From assembly GCF_028622875.1 (NCBI RefSeq), contig NZ_CP117710.1, forward strand, positions 310,001 to 374,000: DNA of 64,000 nucleotides. Direction: 5' to 3'. Made by a program: the position numbers and the translations under genes. Below are positions 41,942 through 50,039 of this stretch, piece by piece; within the stretch, counting starts at the first letter, position 1, and every line of letters begins with the position of its first letter. The notes beneath the pieces are model-generated. The model was not told the DNA's origin. It worked only from the letters and a program-made list of their open reading frames with translations, and did no database searches. Source of the stretch: Streptomyces sp. MMBL 11-1 (GTDB lineage Bacteria; Actinomycetota; Actinomycetes; Streptomycetales; Streptomycetaceae).

Positions 41942-43900
41942 CTACCCTGCCGGTTCGACCTTGCCCGAATGGTCGTCCTGGCCACCGTCGCCGGATTCTT
42001 CGTCACTGCTTTCGGGCGGCCACTCAAGGCCGTAATACCGTGCGATGGCCTCCATGGTGAACCGCTCCTTCCCGTCGTCCTGCATCACGCCGACGGGGAA
42101 GTCCTTACGCCTTAGCTTGTGCACCCTGAGCGTGTTTCCGTTCAGCTCCGTGCCGCTCGCAGCGAACCGCCTCGACACCTCTGCCAGGGTCAGCAGCTCG
42201 GGACGCTCCTCGGTGGGCGCCTCCTGCTTGGCCAGCGGAACCGGCAGGTCTGCGGCGTCCGTCGGCTGCTCGTCCGGATCCGGATCGGAGGTGAAACGCT
42301 CACTGAAACGCTCTTCACCCTCGGGAGTGAAACGCTCCTCCTCGTTTCGGGTCTGACCTGCGGGAACGCCCTCCAGGGCGGCATCCGCAGCTACTGAAAC
42401 GCCGATCGCCTGCGGGGGCTCCTTGGTGAACAGAGGACGGGAGACCTGGAGCAGGGACGGCAGCCGCTGCGGACTGCGCGCGGGCGGCGAACCGTACAGA
42501 TCGGCGGTGGAGTAGCCGCGCTCGTTGCGGAGCTTGAGGCAGTGCTCGCGGAAGGCTTCGGGCTCGGCGTACGGCACCTGGATCCACACGCGACGATTTC
42601 CCTCGATAACCAGCATCCGGCCGGCCTTGTCGACGGACTCCGGCACCGGCGATGTATTGACGATCATTTTCCACTGATTGGCGTTGAAGTTTCCCAGCAT
42701 CAGCAGACGGAACATGTTACGCAAGCCACGGTTTCCGACAGCGGACTCCCGGAGGTCCTGGAACACTCCGATGATCGTGACGTTCACGTGCCGACCCATG
42801 CGCATGATGGAAGCGATATCGCCCCAGATCGGGTCGCTGGCGGGGTCGCCCTTCTCCTTGTTCTCGTTCCACCATTCCTTCGACGCATCACCGAATTCGT
42901 TGCCCTCTTCGAGGATCAGTGTGAGCCGGTCGAAGTCCTTACTGGGGCTCTGCTGCTTGACGTAGTTACGCGCTTCGACTTCCCGAGCCGCCCACGAAAT
43001 AGCGGCCCGCATGTCGCCGATATTTCCCGGGTCCGTATACAAATGGACTCCCGGTACCCCTTCGAAGCAATTGATCGACGCCATCTTCACGTCGATACCG
43101 ATCACGGTGGCGCCCTGCCCGACGAGCTGGGTGATGATCATCTGGAGGAAGCTCGACTTACCGCCACCGGACCCGACCGACAGCCCCCACATGGCGCTCT
43201 CGCCCGTCATCTCCTTGGTCAACGCCTCGGAGTGGTCGTCCAGCCCGAGAACCAGCTGGCCCGGCCGGCACGAGCCGATGGCCGCCTGGACCTCCGGGGC
43301 GAAGAAGTCGACCCGGTCCGGCACCTCGTAGACGACCTTGTCCTTCTGCGGCTGGAAGAGGACGTAGAAGGGGTATCGCTTGAGGTTCCACTCCCCCGAC
43401 CACCTGCCGCCCATCCGGGCATGCACCAGCTCGCGCAGCAGCTCCTTGTGACCGTCCTGGCCGTGCCAGCCGTCCGGCAGAGCGATCTTCACGAACGATC
43501 TGTCGAGCGGGATCGTCACAGCGGCCAGGCGCTGGGCGTCGTCCCAGGCCGGCATCGTCTCCTTCAGAGCGAGGGACATGGGAACGACCAGCGTCTGCAT
43601 ATGACGGCGCCTGGCGCCGCCCCGGATGTGGAGCACGATGACGAGGGGCAGAAGCACACCGGCCACGCCGGCGGAGCACCAGATGACCCGTTCGTGATTC
43701 TCCAGCCACCACCACGTCCAGGCGGCCCAGCCCGCCCATCCGAGCAGCACCAGGCGCAGCAGCACATGCTGCCAAACAGCTATCCCGCCCGGCGAGCGCG
43801 GTCGATCCGATAGCGGCGCTCCGCTGAGGAACCGCCCCACGAAGAGCGCGGCCGCCTCGGCTCCCGCGTCGATCTGCCGGTCCAGCTCACTTCGCGCCAT
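41942..43900 (-). CDS. FtsK/VirD4-like coupling protein with C-terminal HTH
   Basis: 652-aa DNA-pumping ATPase. Two N-terminal membrane spans (VLLRLVLLGWAGWAAWTWWW and VIWCSAGVAGVLLPLVIVL) precede an FtsK-type motor with Walker A VGSGGGKSSFLQ (~240), strand GATVIGIDVKMAS and Walker B LTLILEEGNEFG. VNVTIIGVFQDLRES and RNMFRLLMLGNFNANQWK complete the motor. The last ~70 residues (LTLAEVSRRFAASGTELNGN) look like a MerR-type helix-turn-helix, which could target it to a DNA site. ATG 43900 follows GGAG. It lies beside the structured locus at 43981-44190. Confidence 0.88.
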   Translation of the reverse strand: MARSELDRQIDAGAEAAALFVGRFLSGAPLSDRPRSPGGIAVWQHVLLRLVLLGWAGWAAWTWWWLENHERVIWCSAGVAGVLLPLVIVLHIRGGARRRHMQTLVVPMSLALKETMPAWDDAQRLAAVTIPLDRSFVKIALPDGWHGQDGHKELLRELVHARMGGRWSGEWNLKRYPFYVLFQPQKDKVVYEVPDRVDFFAPEVQAAIGSCRPGQLVLGLDDHSEALTKEMTGESAMWGLSVGSGGGKSSFLQMIITQLVGQGATVIGIDVKMASINCFEGVPGVHLYTDPGNIGDMRAAISWAAREVEARNYVKQQSPSKDFDRLTLILEEGNEFGDASKEWWNENKEKGDPASDPIWGDIASIMRMGRHVNVTIIGVFQDLRESAVGNRGLRNMFRLLMLGNFNANQWKMIVNTSPVPESVDKAGRMLVIEGNRRVWIQVPYAEPEAFREHCLKLRNERGYSTADLYGSPPARSPQRLPSLLQVSRPLFTKEPPQAIGVSVAADAALEGVPAGQTRNEEERFTPEGEERFSERFTSDPDPDEQPTDAADLPVPLAKQEAPTEERPELLTLAEVSRRFAASGTELNGNTLRVHKLRRKDFPVGVMQDDGKERFTMEAIARYYGLEWPPESSDEESGDGGQDDHSGKVEPAG

Positions 43901-43980
43901 CCGTTCGCTCCTTCGCTGCCCGCTCGACGCCGCCCACCCTGGGAGTGGGGAGATAGGGCGGGACGCTACGAGCACGTACC

Positions 43981-44190
43981 TGTGGACAGAGGCGGGCGGC
44001 GACAGAGCAGCGGCTGGCAGCAGGTGCCCGCGATCGCCGTGGCAGCGGAGCGGCACGTGGAGCAGCGGGCAGCAGGCTGCTGCTGCCCGGACGACGGCAG
44101 CACGAGTAGCGGCTGCTTCCCGGAGGAGGGAAGCAGCCGCTACTCGTGCTGCCAGTTCCGTGACAGCGGCTACTGGTGCAGGGCAGCACC
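43981..44190. other. Structured spacer with large hairpins, possible oriT/clt
   Basis: Non-coding gap (43901-44257) between the coupling-protein gene and the SpdB2-like gene. It starts with a TGTGGACAGAG element. A 9-bp inverted repeat lies at 44068-44089, and a perfect 26-bp inverted repeat (44096-44121 and 44128-44153) with a 6-base loop follows. Degenerate repeats of GCAGCGGCT/AGCAGGTG type lie on both sides. Location next to the DNA translocase and repeat density suggest a cis-acting transfer site; no relaxase gene was found, so a TraB-type double-strand clt is as likely as a nicked oriT. Confidence 0.5.
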
Positions 44191-44257
44191 GGCCGGCGAG
44201 CAGCAGAACCGGACGGGCCGGAACCACCAGTCCAAGCAAGGGCGGCGCTGCAACGGG

Positions 44258-45445
44258 CTACCGCCGTGCTGTTTGCCGCCTGACCTTGTAGACCTGCCCG
44301 CGGTTGACATCGCGGCCGAACTGCGCGAGCCAGTTCACGATGCTGCTGTCATCGGCGCCGGGATTGACGATGAACGCATGCCGGATGGCGTCGGCATTCG
44401 TACGGGCACCAGCCACAGCCCCGCGGTGCTCAACCAGGTTCGCCAGGTTCTGACCGGTCTGCCCCTGAGCAGCAACGACCGGGGAGCTGACGGCGCCATC
44501 TTGCGTGAGGGCGGACCCGATCGCCTCGGACGCGTGCGGTGTCCCCCCGACCACAGCCGCAACGGCCCTCTCGCGTCCGTGCTGCTTCGGCTGCTCGGTG
44601 GGTTCCGGCTGCTCGTGCTGCTTCGGCTGCTCGGTGGGTTCCGGTCGCTTGTGCTGCTTCGGCTGCCCGGCTCGGAGGGGAGAGGGAGAGTCTGGGGCAC
44701 GGGGTGCGGGCAGAGCACTGTGGTCCGGAGCCGTGGTGACCGGGGCGGCATGCCGGGGTGGTCTCGCCTCATCGGGCGGCGAGCTGGAAGCCTCGATAGC
44801 GGCGGCCAGGGGGACTCCGACGCGGGCCAGTCGAAGAGGCAGCAGTTCGTCCAGAGAGGCGCGTCGACGCCACCTGCGGCCGTACTTCACTTCGAGCTTG
44901 GCCTCGTAGATGAGGCGGTCCTGTTCCGCCTTGATGATCTGGGAGTACTCGCGGATCTCCCATAGGCGCATCTTGCGCCAGAGAAGGAACGTGGGCAGGG
45001 GCGCGAGAATCCACCGTGCTAGCCGGACGCCCTCCATGTGCCGGTCCGCGGTGATCGCGGCCAGCCGGCCGACTGCGTGTCGGGCTGCTTCGACAGTGAC
45101 GACGAAGAGGACGGGGATCGTGGCGTGCATGCCGATGCTGATCGGGTCGGGCCAGGCTGAGGCCGCGTTGAACGCGATGGTGGCTGCTGTCAGCAACCAT
45201 GCCGACTGACGCAGCATGGGCAGGGGTATCCGTAGCCAGGTGAGTAGCAAGTCCATCGAGAGCAAGCAGGCGATGCCGGCGTCGACTCCGATGGGGAAGT
45301 ACGCGGAGAAGGCTCCGAAGCCCTTTCTCTCCGCGAGCTCGCGAACAGCGGTGTAGGAGCCGGCGAACCCGATGGCCGCGATGATCACGGCCCCGAGCAC
45401 GACAACCGTGATCAGGGCACGCTGCGTTCTGGTCAGGCTGTCCAC
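44258..45445 (-). CDS. DUF2637/SpdB2-like membrane protein with HTH tail
   Basis: 395-aa protein from GTG 45445 (AAAGGAG eight bases upstream). The N-terminal half has four membrane spans starting with ALITVVVLGAVIIAAIGFAG and includes the family-like GVDAGIACLLSMDLLLTW, as in DUF2637/SpdB2 spread proteins of Streptomyces plasmids. The middle is a proline-rich tail with two and a half copies of a 12-residue unit containing EPTEQPKQH. The C-terminus (FIVNPGADDSSIVNWLAQFG, then RGQVYKVRRQ) resembles a helix-turn-helix. It probably helps intramycelial plasmid spread. Confidence 0.82.
   Translation of the reverse strand: MDSLTRTQRALITVVVLGAVIIAAIGFAGSYTAVRELAERKGFGAFSAYFPIGVDAGIACLLSMDLLLTWLRIPLPMLRQSAWLLTAATIAFNAASAWPDPISIGMHATIPVLFVVTVEAARHAVGRLAAITADRHMEGVRLARWILAPLPTFLLWRKMRLWEIREYSQIIKAEQDRLIYEAKLEVKYGRRWRRRASLDELLPLRLARVGVPLAAAIEASSSPPDEARPPRHAAPVTTAPDHSALPAPRAPDSPSPLRAGQPKQHKRPEPTEQPKQHEQPEPTEQPKQHGRERAVAAVVGGTPHASEAIGSALTQDGAVSSPVVAAQGQTGQNLANLVEHRGAVAGARTNADAIRHAFIVNPGADDSSIVNWLAQFGRDVNRGQVYKVRRQTARR
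44579..44670 (-). repeat. 36-bp tandem repeat in SpdB2-like gene
   Basis: Units at 44579-44614, 44615-44650 and a partial copy to 44670, nearly identical, coding the 12-residue EPTEQPKQH-containing unit in frame. Confidence 0.85.
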
Positions 45446-45800
45446 GCCTCTCACTCCTTTGATCACGCCGTGCGGCGAGTGTGTGGAGTGGAACCTGTGG
45501 ACAGAGACCCGTTCCCGAAGATCAGTGACACCGACGGGAAGGAACAGAGGCGTTCGCGGAGGTCCGCGGCCGTTCGCACATGCTGGCGGCGCCGCCGCCG
45601 ACCCGGCCACTTGAGCTGGTTCTACAACGGCTCAGAGCCCAGCCCGGGCCAGGCTCCGTCGACAAGCGGGGGCCGGGGCACGCCGCCGGCGGCGACGCTG
45701 CCGGCGAGGACCTCATGTCGACTCGCCAACTGCCGCGAACGGCCACAGACGAAGGCCCGCCATGGTTTCGCGAGCTCCACGAAGCGGGCGCGCCGTGTCC
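45446..45800. other. Intergenic, contains TGTGGACAGAG; no gene seen
   Basis: 355 bases upstream of the SpdB2-like gene. It holds a CCTGTGGACAGAG element (45493-45505) 50 bases ahead of the gene and a short GCCGCC/GGCGGC hairpin near 45590-45690. Open frames here lack ribosome sites. It may contain the promoter or operator of the transfer operon. Confidence 0.5.
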
Positions 45801-46700
45801 TTAGATGCCGCCCGAGGGCAGGGAGCCGGACCTGCTGAGCCAGCTACGGACCTCCTCGACGTCGCGGGCGCTGTGTTCGTCCTTCGGCGGAAAGGGGTCT
45901 CGGCACCCGGCCGGATACCGGCGTGCGTATCCTCGGATGCTCCCGAGGGAGATGCCGAGCTCGGCGGCGAGCTGGGAAGGCGTCAGCCGGCCGGCTGCGA
46001 CGGGACCAGCGTCGGGGGTGACCGCGTCGTCCGGGTTCAGTCCCAGTGCCCCTTCCGCCCACCCGTCGGGCACGGTGTGGCCCTGGGCGACGGCAACGCG
46101 CACCCGCTCCAGAACGTCTCGCTGGGCATAGGTGAGCCCCCGGTCGTCCAGGCCCGGGGCAGAGTCGTCCTTCTCCAGGTCGTGAACGGCCAACAGCCAG
46201 GTCCGGAGCTCCTCCCAGGGCAGCGGACTGCTGGGCAGGGGATCGTCCCGCCGGAGAATCCACGAGCGGACCGCCGGCCAGGAACGGAGGGAGCTTGTGC
46301 CACGTCGTACGGCAGGCGGGAAGGGATCGCGGCTGACCTCCGGCTTGGCAGAGGCGGCGTAGTACTGGATGGACTCCCTGCTGACGCCGAGGGTCTCCGC
46401 AGTCTCCTTGACCGTCAGGAACTCGGCGGCCGGACGGGCAGCGAGGGCGCGCTCATCCAGCTTCTGCGGACCTCGTCGTTTCGTGTCGAAGAGGTTCGGG
46501 TGCTTCGCGAGCCAGTTGAGCACATCCCGCCGGAGGCGGAGGTGGAAGCGGTCCTTCACGTCCAAGACGTCGGGGAAGTCGTCGTAGGTGTCGATCCAGT
46601 TCTGCACGCCGCTGTCGGTGCGGCCGGTCGCGGTAGCGATCTGCGGCACGGTTACCTGTTCGGGCAGTTCGGCGAAGGCCTTCTTGATGGCTGAGTCCAC
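45801..46700 (-). CDS. Regulator with three helix-turn-helix modules
   Basis: 299-aa protein from GTG 46700 (TGGAG upstream). It contains three HTH-like units: VTVPQIATATGRTDSGVQNW (~16-35), LTVKETAETLGVSRESIQYY (~94-113) and LTPSQLAAELGISLGSIRGY (~240-259). Units 2 and 3 are each followed by a near-identical RDPFPP turn, so they are internal duplicates. The spacer is helical. A chain of MerR/KfrA-like DNA-binding modules suggests a regulator or DNA-organising protein of the transfer region. It is transcribed from a TGGACA/TAAATT promoter lacking the upstream box. Confidence 0.8.
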   Translation of the reverse strand: MDSAIKKAFAELPEQVTVPQIATATGRTDSGVQNWIDTYDDFPDVLDVKDRFHLRLRRDVLNWLAKHPNLFDTKRRGPQKLDERALAARPAAEFLTVKETAETLGVSRESIQYYAASAKPEVSRDPFPPAVRRGTSSLRSWPAVRSWILRRDDPLPSSPLPWEELRTWLLAVHDLEKDDSAPGLDDRGLTYAQRDVLERVRVAVAQGHTVPDGWAEGALGLNPDDAVTPDAGPVAAGRLTPSQLAAELGISLGSIRGYARRYPAGCRDPFPPKDEHSARDVEEVRSWLSRSGSLPSGGI

Positions 46701-46751
46701 GGTGTCTCCAGGGGCTGGTGGGGCGACAACGGCAGCCGCCTATCAGATGCT

Positions 46752-46780
46752 AATTTACTCCTAAGTGGTCGCCCTGTCCA
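46752..46780 (-). promoter_or_regulatory. Promoter of the three-HTH regulator
   Basis: Minus strand: TGGACA (46780-46775), 17 bases, TAAATT (46757-46752), followed by AGC. The -10 matches the family exactly; the usual upstream GACA box is missing. Confidence 0.7.
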
Positions 46781-46803
46781 GTTGGGCATTACGTTCTGGG
46801 CTC

Positions 46804-46829
46804 GGGCCGCTGCGGGACTTCAGCGGCCC
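46804..46829 (-). terminator. Hairpin overlapping the stop of the 204-aa gene
   Basis: 9-bp perfect inverted repeat (46804-46812 and 46821-46829) that overlaps the stop codon at 46820. It closes the 49.1-46.8 kb unit. Confidence 0.6.
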
Positions 46830-47434
46830 AGTGCCGTGATGACGGCCTCGAAGCAGGCCCGTGTGTCCTCGTAGAAGAGGCGCAGGGGCGTGCCCGGGTA
46901 GCCGGGCGACTCGTACAACGGCGTCGCGCCGGCCGAGGTCACCAGGCGCGCCTGCCACCCGCCGTGCTGGCGTACGGGGTGCGTGATGTGGTTCCGGGAG
47001 TGGACGAACGAGAACGGCAGGCTGTCGGAGTGGCCGATGACGAGGGTGGCCACGCGCTGGAGCTGAGGGGAGTAGCCAGCATGGTGGGCGACGTGCTGAT
47101 CCTGCAGCAAGAGGCGCAGAAGCCGGTCGGCCCGGCACTCGCACGTGTCGACCGCGCACCGCTGGGTTCCCACCCAGGCATGCAGGTCACTGGCCGCGCG
47201 GACGATCTCGGCCATCTCGTTCCTGCCGCGCTCCCACAGCGCATCGTCCGGCCCGTCAGCCATGCTCAGCTCGGCCTCCGTGGAGCGCGCTTCCCTCAGG
47301 AAGGAGTTCAGCCTCCGGTCGAGGCCGGCGAAACAGGAGGGGACATCTCCGCGGGCGAGTGAGGCGAGGGGGCCGTCGTGCTCGCCGAAGTAGGCGGCGG
47401 CATCGACAGCGTGGTTCGTGGTCTCGATGGGCAC
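46820..47434 (-). CDS. Hypothetical protein
   Basis: 204-aa protein from GTG 47434. The N-terminal ~110 residues are helical with ERGRNEMAEIVRAASDLHAW. A cysteine group RCAVDTCECRADRLLRLLLQ follows, and a C-terminal beta-rich part contains HSRNHITHPVRQHGGW. Family not recognised. Last gene of a unit of small unknown genes. Confidence 0.65.
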   Translation of the reverse strand: MPIETTNHAVDAAAYFGEHDGPLASLARGDVPSCFAGLDRRLNSFLREARSTEAELSMADGPDDALWERGRNEMAEIVRAASDLHAWVGTQRCAVDTCECRADRLLRLLLQDQHVAHHAGYSPQLQRVATLVIGHSDSLPFSFVHSRNHITHPVRQHGGWQARLVTSAGATPLYESPGYPGTPLRLFYEDTRACFEAVITALGR

Positions 47435-47465
47435 AATGCTTCCGTTTCTGCAGGAGGGGGCTGGC

Positions 47466-47786
47466 TCAGGCCTCGGACGGTCTCCGCCTGAGCGGCGGGA
47501 GCTGCTTCCAGAGGGGCTCGCACACTTCGATGTCGCACTGCACCCGCGCGGAGCCGGCCTTCGAGGCGTAGATCCTTTCCCAGACCGTCCGGCGGCCCCG
47601 TGCCTGGCCGGGGGAGGTGTACGGGCCCTCGTACCAGGTGAGGGTCAGCCCCTCACACCTGATGGTGGGGTTCCTGCGCCGGTACAGCTGGAGATCGCGG
47701 TCGAGGGGAGAGCCCTCGGCGTACGTCGCGACGACCACGGTGCGATACAGCGGGGTGCTCGGCCCCATGCCGATGTTTCGGGCCAA
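47466..47786 (-). CDS. Small hypothetical protein
   Basis: 106-aa beta-rich protein from TTG 47786, with GGAGGA at good spacing. Contains RTVVVATYAEGSPLDRDLQL and LTWYEGPYTSPGQARGRR. No family recognised. Part of the 49.1-46.8 kb unit. Confidence 0.65.
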   Translation of the reverse strand: MARNIGMGPSTPLYRTVVVATYAEGSPLDRDLQLYRRRNPTIRCEGLTLTWYEGPYTSPGQARGRRTVWERIYASKAGSARVQCDIEVCEPLWKQLPPLRRRPSEA

Positions 47787-47840
47787 GGTTCCTCCATGTC
47801 CGGTGGGTTGGTGAGCGAGGAGTGGGGTCGGTCCCGGGTG

Positions 47841-48428
47841 CTAGGCGGGCCAGACGGGCCAGACGAGGGCGGTCTCGGCCGAGAGGCGCCCGAAGACCTT
47901 GGCGTTCTTGGAGCGGAGCTGGCCGAGGACCTCATCGGCTCGTTCCTCGGATACGCCGAACACAGCGAAGGCCGCGCGGCTGCGCTCCTCCCGGGCGGTC
48001 GCTTCGGCGATACGGGCCTGTGCGCTCTGGACGTCCTGAAGTGAGTTGGCGGCCGCGACCTCGCGGGCTGCGTCGATGAGGGGCCGGATGTCAGCGAGAT
48101 GGGTGTTCAACATCTGCTCGGCGTGCTCGGCGACGCGGTCGCGGACAGCCCGGACGGAGGTCAGGTGGTCGTCCTGCTCGCAGCTGATCTTGTCGAACTC
48201 CCAGGTCGGGCCGCCGTCGGGGCTGAAGAACCGGACGGTGAAGGTGAGCGGGATTCGGAAGCGGGTCGTGACGTCCACGGCCAGGGCCACGCGCTGGGCG
48301 TTGGCGTAGATGGAGTGCAGCGTGGGCCGGATCGTCACCGTCGCCGGGCGCCCGTCGATGCTGGATTCGATGGTCCGCTCGGGCGGGCCCTGTCGGTGGT
48401 CATGGGGCTCGTGGAGGTGCGGCTGAAT
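47841..48428 (-). CDS. Hypothetical protein, ATT start
   Basis: 195 aa if read from ATT 48428, which is 7 bases after GAAAGG. The first GTG (48338) lacks a ribosome site and would cut off residues that read as protein (PPERTIESSIDGRPATV). An N-terminal beta domain (FRIPLTFTVRFFSPDGGPTW) is followed by a long helical region (AEHAEQMLNTHLADIRPLID, QSAQARIAEATAREERSRAA), likely a coiled coil. Function unknown. Confidence 0.65.
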   Translation of the reverse strand: MQPHLHEPHDHRQGPPERTIESSIDGRPATVTIRPTLHSIYANAQRVALAVDVTTRFRIPLTFTVRFFSPDGGPTWEFDKISCEQDDHLTSVRAVRDRVAEHAEQMLNTHLADIRPLIDAAREVAAANSLQDVQSAQARIAEATAREERSRAAFAVFGVSEERADEVLGQLRSKNAKVFGRLSAETALVWPVWPA

Positions 48429-48477
48429 GGCGATGCCTTTCGAGGGGGGACATGGGTGGCGGCTCGCGCCCGGTAGG

Positions 48478-48675
48478 TCAGCCGCGCTGGTGCGGGCGGC
48501 CGCCGACGCTGGCCCGGCGGCGCCGCTCGTCGGCCTCGTGCTCGGCCAGCGCGGTGCGGGCGGAGCTCAGCCTGCGGTAGAGCTCGAGGTCGCCCGTTCC
48601 GAGAGCAGTAGCCATAGCGGCGCTGTAGGACGCCCAGGAGGGGGTGCCCGTTATGGGAGATTCAGGCAGGAGCAT
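48478..48675 (-). CDS. Very small helical protein
   Basis: 65-aa protein from ATG 48675 (GAGAGG seven bases upstream). A helix LYRRLSSARTALAEHEADER and a basic end RRRRASVGGRPHQRG. Unknown function. Confidence 0.55.
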   Translation of the reverse strand: MLLPESPITGTPSWASYSAAMATALGTGDLELYRRLSSARTALAEHEADERRRRASVGGRPHQRG

Positions 48676-48724
48676 GGGCGGGCCTCTCTCGATGCGGGTG
48701 GGAGGGCTCAGTACCGGGAGGGGA

Positions 48725-49078
48725 TCAGGCGGAGGCTTCGTCCCGGTCCAGGTCGCCGGGCGCCCACATGAAGGAGCCTCCGGTCCAGTCCTCCTCGGGG
48801 AGGGACTCGCGCGGGATGATCACCACCAGTTCGTTCCGGCGCCAGTGGAAGTTCGTGCCATCCAGGGCGACGGTCCCGGGCCGCCAGAAACGCTTGCGCA
48901 CCTTCGCGGCCCAGGACCCGGAGGTCTGGGCCCGCCGGTCGCGGCCGGGGCGCGGGTCGGCCTGCTCCGCGTAGGTGCCGACGTACCAGTCGTGCTCCCG
49001 TACGTCCTGGGCGCGGACGACGCGCAGCGCGCCGGGACCGGTGCCCTCGGGGAGCAGTTCAGCGAAGAAGTTCGGCAC
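48725..49078 (-). CDS. Small hypothetical protein
   Basis: 117-aa beta-rich protein from GTG 49078 (AAGGAG eight bases upstream). Blocks include REHDWYVGTYAEQADPRPG and NFHWRRNELVVIIPRESLP; the tail is acidic. First gene of the unit from the 49122-49164 promoter. Family unknown. Confidence 0.65.
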   Translation of the reverse strand: MPNFFAELLPEGTGPGALRVVRAQDVREHDWYVGTYAEQADPRPGRDRRAQTSGSWAAKVRKRFWRPGTVALDGTNFHWRRNELVVIIPRESLPEEDWTGGSFMWAPGDLDRDEASA

Positions 49079-49121
49079 GGGGTGCTCCTTGTTCGGGGCT
49101 GGGCGACTACCTACAAACGCT

Positions 49122-49164
49122 AATTTACTCATTGAAGGAGTATATGTCAAACCTTACATGTCAT
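49122..49164 (-). promoter_or_regulatory. Family promoter for 49.1-46.8 kb unit
   Basis: Minus strand: TTGACA (49150-49145), 17 bases, TAAATT (49127-49122), upstream box GACATGTAAGGTTTGAC. Confidence 0.78.
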
Positions 49165-49257
49165 GCGGTGTCGTGCCGGCTCCGCTGCGCGCGGCCTGCG
49201 ACGGGCCCCACCCGCGCCGCGTACCGACCGAGGGGCCGGTACGCGGCGGGAGCAGAC

Positions 49258-49458
49258 TCAGTCCGCGGCCGCGCCCTCGATGCAGGCCAGGGCATCGTTC
49301 GGCTCCACCGGCGCGTGCTGCTCCTGCCCGTCCGGGCAGTTGAAATCGTCATCGTCGGTCCACCACAGGCCCTTGAACAGGGTGATCGGCTTGCGGCAGT
49401 GCTTGCAGATTCCGGCGGCCTCCCACGGGGGACCCAAACGGGCAGCGGTCGAGGTCAT
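49258..49458 (-). CDS. Small zinc-ribbon-like protein
   Basis: 66-aa protein whose ATG (49458) overlaps the upstream stop (ATGA). Contains ICKHCRKPITLFKGLWW and DDDDFNCPDGQEQHAPVEP, i.e. CXXC plus a later cysteine and histidine that could form a small metal site. Function unknown. Confidence 0.65.
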   Translation of the reverse strand: MTSTAARLGPPWEAAGICKHCRKPITLFKGLWWTDDDDFNCPDGQEQHAPVEPNDALACIEGAAAD

Positions 49459-49922
49459 GTGCAGTTCCTTCCGGACTTCGGGGGCAGAGCGCAGGAGGGT
49501 TCGGGCGGAGGCGCGGCCGGGATGACGAGCACGGGCTCGTCGGCCCACCAGACGTCACATCCCTGACCCGTGGCCCACCGGGGGTCGGCCGGAACGGTTC
49601 CGAGCCTCACGCGGGGTTCCGGCTCGGACCATTGCCGTTCGACCGTGCACAGGTCGCACGGGCACGCCGGGTTCCACGGCCTGGGTTCGTCCGCCACGTA
49701 TGGCCGGTTCACCCATGTCGAGACCCGGGTCATGTGGCCGGGAGTCGGGAAGTGCGAGAAGGACGCGAGGATCAGGTCACCGGCGCGCACTTCAGAGGCG
49801 AGGACGGGCCTGGCGTCCGACTCGAACGCCCCAGTCGGAAGGTCTCCGAAGTGGGCGGCGGAGCGGGTACCGACAATGAGCGGGCAGTGGGACGGGTCGA
49901 GTTGAACGGGTACGGCGGCCAT
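49455..49922 (-). CDS. Hypothetical protein
   Basis: 155-aa protein from ATG 49922. Strand-rich: DARPVLASEVRAGDLILASF, then a CPCDLC cysteine group and RWATGQGCDVWWADEPVLVI near the end. The AGDLILASF segment resembles a Hint/PDZ-like beta turn, but no family can be assigned. Coupled to the 66-aa zinc-like protein. Confidence 0.65.
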   Translation of the reverse strand: MAAVPVQLDPSHCPLIVGTRSAAHFGDLPTGAFESDARPVLASEVRAGDLILASFSHFPTPGHMTRVSTWVNRPYVADEPRPWNPACPCDLCTVERQWSEPEPRVRLGTVPADPRWATGQGCDVWWADEPVLVIPAAPPPEPSCALPPKSGRNCT

Positions 49923-50039
49923 CGGGAAGTCTCCATCGGATGAGGAGGGCGGCGGGGCGGCTGGAGCCCTGGGGCAGCGGCGGCGGATTCGGGGTGCAGC
50001 CCTCGGTGGCTGCGGGGCGCTTGATCCGGGGGAGTCAGG

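Noticed and set aside
41800..42027. 75-aa minus-strand frame across the terminator
   Set aside because: It reads through a perfect hairpin and the end of the coupling-protein gene; no ribosome site.
44000..44190. Repeats at 44 kb considered as a CRISPR array
   Set aside because: Units are inverted and degenerate, not direct repeats with uniform spacers, and no cas genes are present.
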